Below are positions 4,831 to 6,650 of a DNA stretch of 6,650 nucleotides, in pieces. The position numbers and the translations under genes were made by a program. This stretch comes from Betaproteobacteria bacterium. GTDB taxonomy: Bacteria; Pseudomonadota; Gammaproteobacteria; Burkholderiales; SG8-39. Every line of letters begins with the position of its first letter. Position 1 is the first letter of the stretch. The stretch lies in the NCBI GenBank assembly GCA_009693345.1, contig SHXL01000157.1:1-6650 (forward strand), in the 5' to 3' direction. The notes under the pieces are model-generated. The model saw nothing but the letters and a program-made list of their open reading frames with translations. It ran no database searches and was not told the DNA's origin.

Positions 4831-6650
4831 GTGCGCCTTACCCAGGTCAAACTCTCCGGTTTCAAATCCTTCGTCGATCCCACCTCGATCCACGTTCCCG
4901 GGCAGCTGGTCGGCATCGTCGGCCCGAACGGATGCGGCAAGTCGAACGTCATCGACGCGGTGCGCTGGGTACTGGGCGAATCGCGCGCCTCCGCGCTGCG
5001 CGGCGAGTCTATGCAGGACGTGATCTTCAACGGCTCGGGCAACCGCAAGGCGCTGGCGCGCGCCAGCGTCGAGCTGCTTTTCGACAACTCGCTGGGCCGC
5101 GCAGCCGGCCAATGGTCGCAATACGCCGAGCTGTCGGTCCGGCGGGTGCTGCAGCGCGACGGCGAATCGTCCTATTTCATCAACGGCACGCACGTCCGGC
5201 GGCGCGACATCACCGATCTCTTCCTTGGCACCGGCCTGGGACCGCGCGCCTACGCAATCATCGAGCAGGGGATGATTTCCCGCGTGATCGAGGCCAAGCC
5301 CGATGAGCTGAGGGTGTTTCTCGAGGAGGCCGCCGGCGTTTCGCGTTATCGGGAACGGCGCAAGGAGACCGAGCACCGTCTTGCCGATACGCGCGAGAAC
5401 CTGGCGCGCGTGACCGACATCCGGACCGAACTGAGTACGCAGATCGACAAGCTCGACGCCCAGGCGAAAATCGCCTCCCGGTACCGGGAGCTGCAGGAGG
5501 AGCTTCAGCTCAAGCAGCATCTGCTCTGGTTCCTGCGGCGTAAGGACGCGGCGGCCGACCGTGAGAGGCATACGAAGGAGATTGGCAGCGTCGCAAACGA
5601 GGTTGAGGCGGGCACCGCGCGGCTGCGGGAAGTCGAAAGCCGGGTGGAAACCGCGCGTGTTGCGCATTTCGCAGCGGGAGACGGGCTCAATGCAGCCCAG
5701 GCTGCCGTGTATGCAGCAAACGCCGAAGTGGCCAGGCACGAATCCGAACTGCGGCACGTGGAGGAGAGCCGCGGCCGCCTCGAGAGCCAGCACACCGAAC
5801 GCGGGGTGCAGCTTGCGTCATGGCGCGAGCAGCGCTCACAATTGACGCAGGCGCTGCATATGTGGGCCGCGCGCTCCGGCGGCGCGAAGCAACGTGTCGT
5901 CGGCGCACAGGCCAGCCTGGCGACCGAGAACCAGCGCCTGCCCGAGTCCGAGCGCGCCTACCGTGCAAAGCAGGAACAGCTGAACGAAGCGCGCAGCAAG
6001 CTGTTGCAGGCGGAAAGCCGGCTGCTGCTCGAGCAGCAGAAGGCCGCGCACCTGGAGGGAAATCTGCGCTCGCTGGCGCAGCGGCGCGAGCGGCTGGAGG
6101 CCGAGCTGCAGTCGCTGGCCGCCCCGGATGCGGCCGGCATGAACGCCGCCAACGAGCGTCTTGACCTGTTCGACCGCGGTTTGGCAGATGCCCAGGCCGG
6201 GGTCGATGCCCTGCAGGCAGAGGCGGAAGCGCTGGCAGCGGCGAGCGCGGCAGGCGCGGAGGCCGCTGCGGAGGCAAGCCGGGCGCACACTGCGGCCGAT
6301 GCGCAACTCGCCACCCTGAAGCAGGTACAGGCCGCCGCGGAGGAAGAAGCGCCCTTGCACGAGTGGCTGGCACGCCATCAGCTCGCCGCGCTGCCGCGCT
6401 TCTGGCAGAAGATCCGCATCGACCACGGCTGGGAGACCGCGGTGGAGTCCGTGCTACGCGAGCGCCTGCATGCCCTGGAACTTGCTGACAGCATTCCTCT
6501 CGGCGTTGACCGGCCGCCAGTAAAGGCGAGCCTTTTCGGTCCCGGGACGGCGGCCGCTGTCGTGGCGCTGCCCGGCTATACGCCCCTGCAGGACAAGGTG
6601 CATGCCGTCGACGGCAGGCTTGCCGGGGCGCTCGCGGACTGGTTCGCCGG
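4831..6650 (+). CDS. smc: Chromosome partition protein Smc, N-terminal half (partial)
   Basis: Smc dimerises, and with ScpA and ScpB forms the bacterial condensin that compacts and aligns the chromosome arms. The 606 codons here are about half of a usual protein of roughly 1,170 residues. Residues 1-165 are the N-terminal head: MRLTQVKLSGFKSFVDPT, Walker A GPNGCGKSN (31-39, K37), arginine finger R57 in SALRGES, and Q-loop Q146 in AIIEQGMIS. FLEEAAGVSRYRERRKE (163-179) leads into the first coiled-coil arm, about 170-505, charged and alanine-rich (for example 465-495). The hinge begins near 505-515 (LARHQLAALPRFWQKI, WETAVESVLRERL). The signature motif and Walker B lie beyond the window. A stop, TAA, directly precedes the GTG start, and a weak AGAAG lies nine bases upstream. 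MukB is excluded by the head and hinge motifs. It is transcribed divergently from queF. Confidence 0.97.
   Translation, partial: MRLTQVKLSGFKSFVDPTSIHVPGQLVGIVGPNGCGKSNVIDAVRWVLGESRASALRGESMQDVIFNGSGNRKALARASVELLFDNSLGRAAGQWSQYAELSVRRVLQRDGESSYFINGTHVRRRDITDLFLGTGLGPRAYAIIEQGMISRVIEAKPDELRVFLEEAAGVSRYRERRKETEHRLADTRENLARVTDIRTELSTQIDKLDAQAKIASRYRELQEELQLKQHLLWFLRRKDAAADRERHTKEIGSVANEVEAGTARLREVESRVETARVAHFAAGDGLNAAQAAVYAANAEVARHESELRHVEESRGRLESQHTERGVQLASWREQRSQLTQALHMWAARSGGAKQRVVGAQASLATENQRLPESERAYRAKQEQLNEARSKLLQAESRLLLEQQKAAHLEGNLRSLAQRRERLEAELQSLAAPDAAGMNAANERLDLFDRGLADAQAGVDALQAEAEALAAASAAGAEAAAEASRAHTAADAQLATLKQVQAAAEEEAPLHEWLARHQLAALPRFWQKIRIDHGWETAVESVLRERLHALELADSIPLGVDRPPVKASLFGPGTAAAVVALPGYTPLQDKVHAVDGRLAGALADWFA

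Noticed and set aside
4363..5793. The dapC reading frame stays open for 477 codons upstream, suggesting a giant fusion protein.
   Set aside because: The extra stretch runs through queF in another frame and antisense to the conserved smc head and coil. Its residues resemble no domain, and a TTG with a good ribosome site gives the exact family N-terminus.
5687..6426. Minus-strand frames of about 200-230 codons antisense to the smc coil.
   Set aside because: Low-complexity Ala/Arg/Pro or Leu/Arg/Gln products expected from reverse reading of a GC-rich coiled-coil gene; smc itself is uninterrupted.
4831..6650. MukB or RecN instead of Smc.
   Set aside because: The GPNGCGKSN head start, SALRGES loop, EEAAGVSRYRERR and the PRFWQKI...WETAVESVLRERL hinge entry are Smc features.

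Overview
The window reads as a GC-rich betaproteobacterial chromosome segment (Nitrosomonadales, Rhodocyclales or Burkholderiales type). The evidence is a stand-alone Bordetella-type DapC aminotransferase, a short one-domain QueF, DapD and DapE of the succinylase lysine route, and a canonical Smc rather than the MukB of enteric bacteria. I see no insertion sequence, phage gene, CRISPR array, tRNA or rRNA. This is ordinary housekeeping DNA, tightly packed and largely intact.

Layout. A leftward (minus-strand) gene string fills positions 4733 down to 1, in transcription order queF - dapC - dapD - pilU - dapE - probable prmB, the last cut by the window edge. The joints are very tight: queF/dapC overlap by TTGA, dapC/dapD by ATGA, pilU/dapE by 29 bp, dapE/prmB probably by TTGA again. 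The only real gap is 34 bp between dapD and pilU. Rightward (plus strand), smc starts at a GTG at 4831 and runs off the window end after 606 codons. It includes the N-terminal ATPase half, the first coiled-coil arm and the start of the hinge. Between the two transcription units lies a 97-bp AT-richer divergent control region.

How the genes work together. DapD, DapC and DapE catalyse the three successive steps from tetrahydrodipicolinate to LL-diaminopimelate, the precursor of lysine and peptidoglycan. They share the transcript with unrelated genes: QueF (queuosine tRNA modification), a PilU-like pilus retraction ATPase inserted between dapD and dapE, and probably PrmB (ribosomal protein methylation). 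All catalytic residues I could check are present.

The points most worth a second look are in the divergent region and the gene joints. A 10-bp element can be read as an extended -10 promoter on both strands, and it abuts a perfect 8-1-8 inverted repeat that would overlap the smc start point. The pilU-like gene has a low-complexity tail ending in a short motif whose codons also encode the DapE N-terminus. I found no convincing undescribed system.
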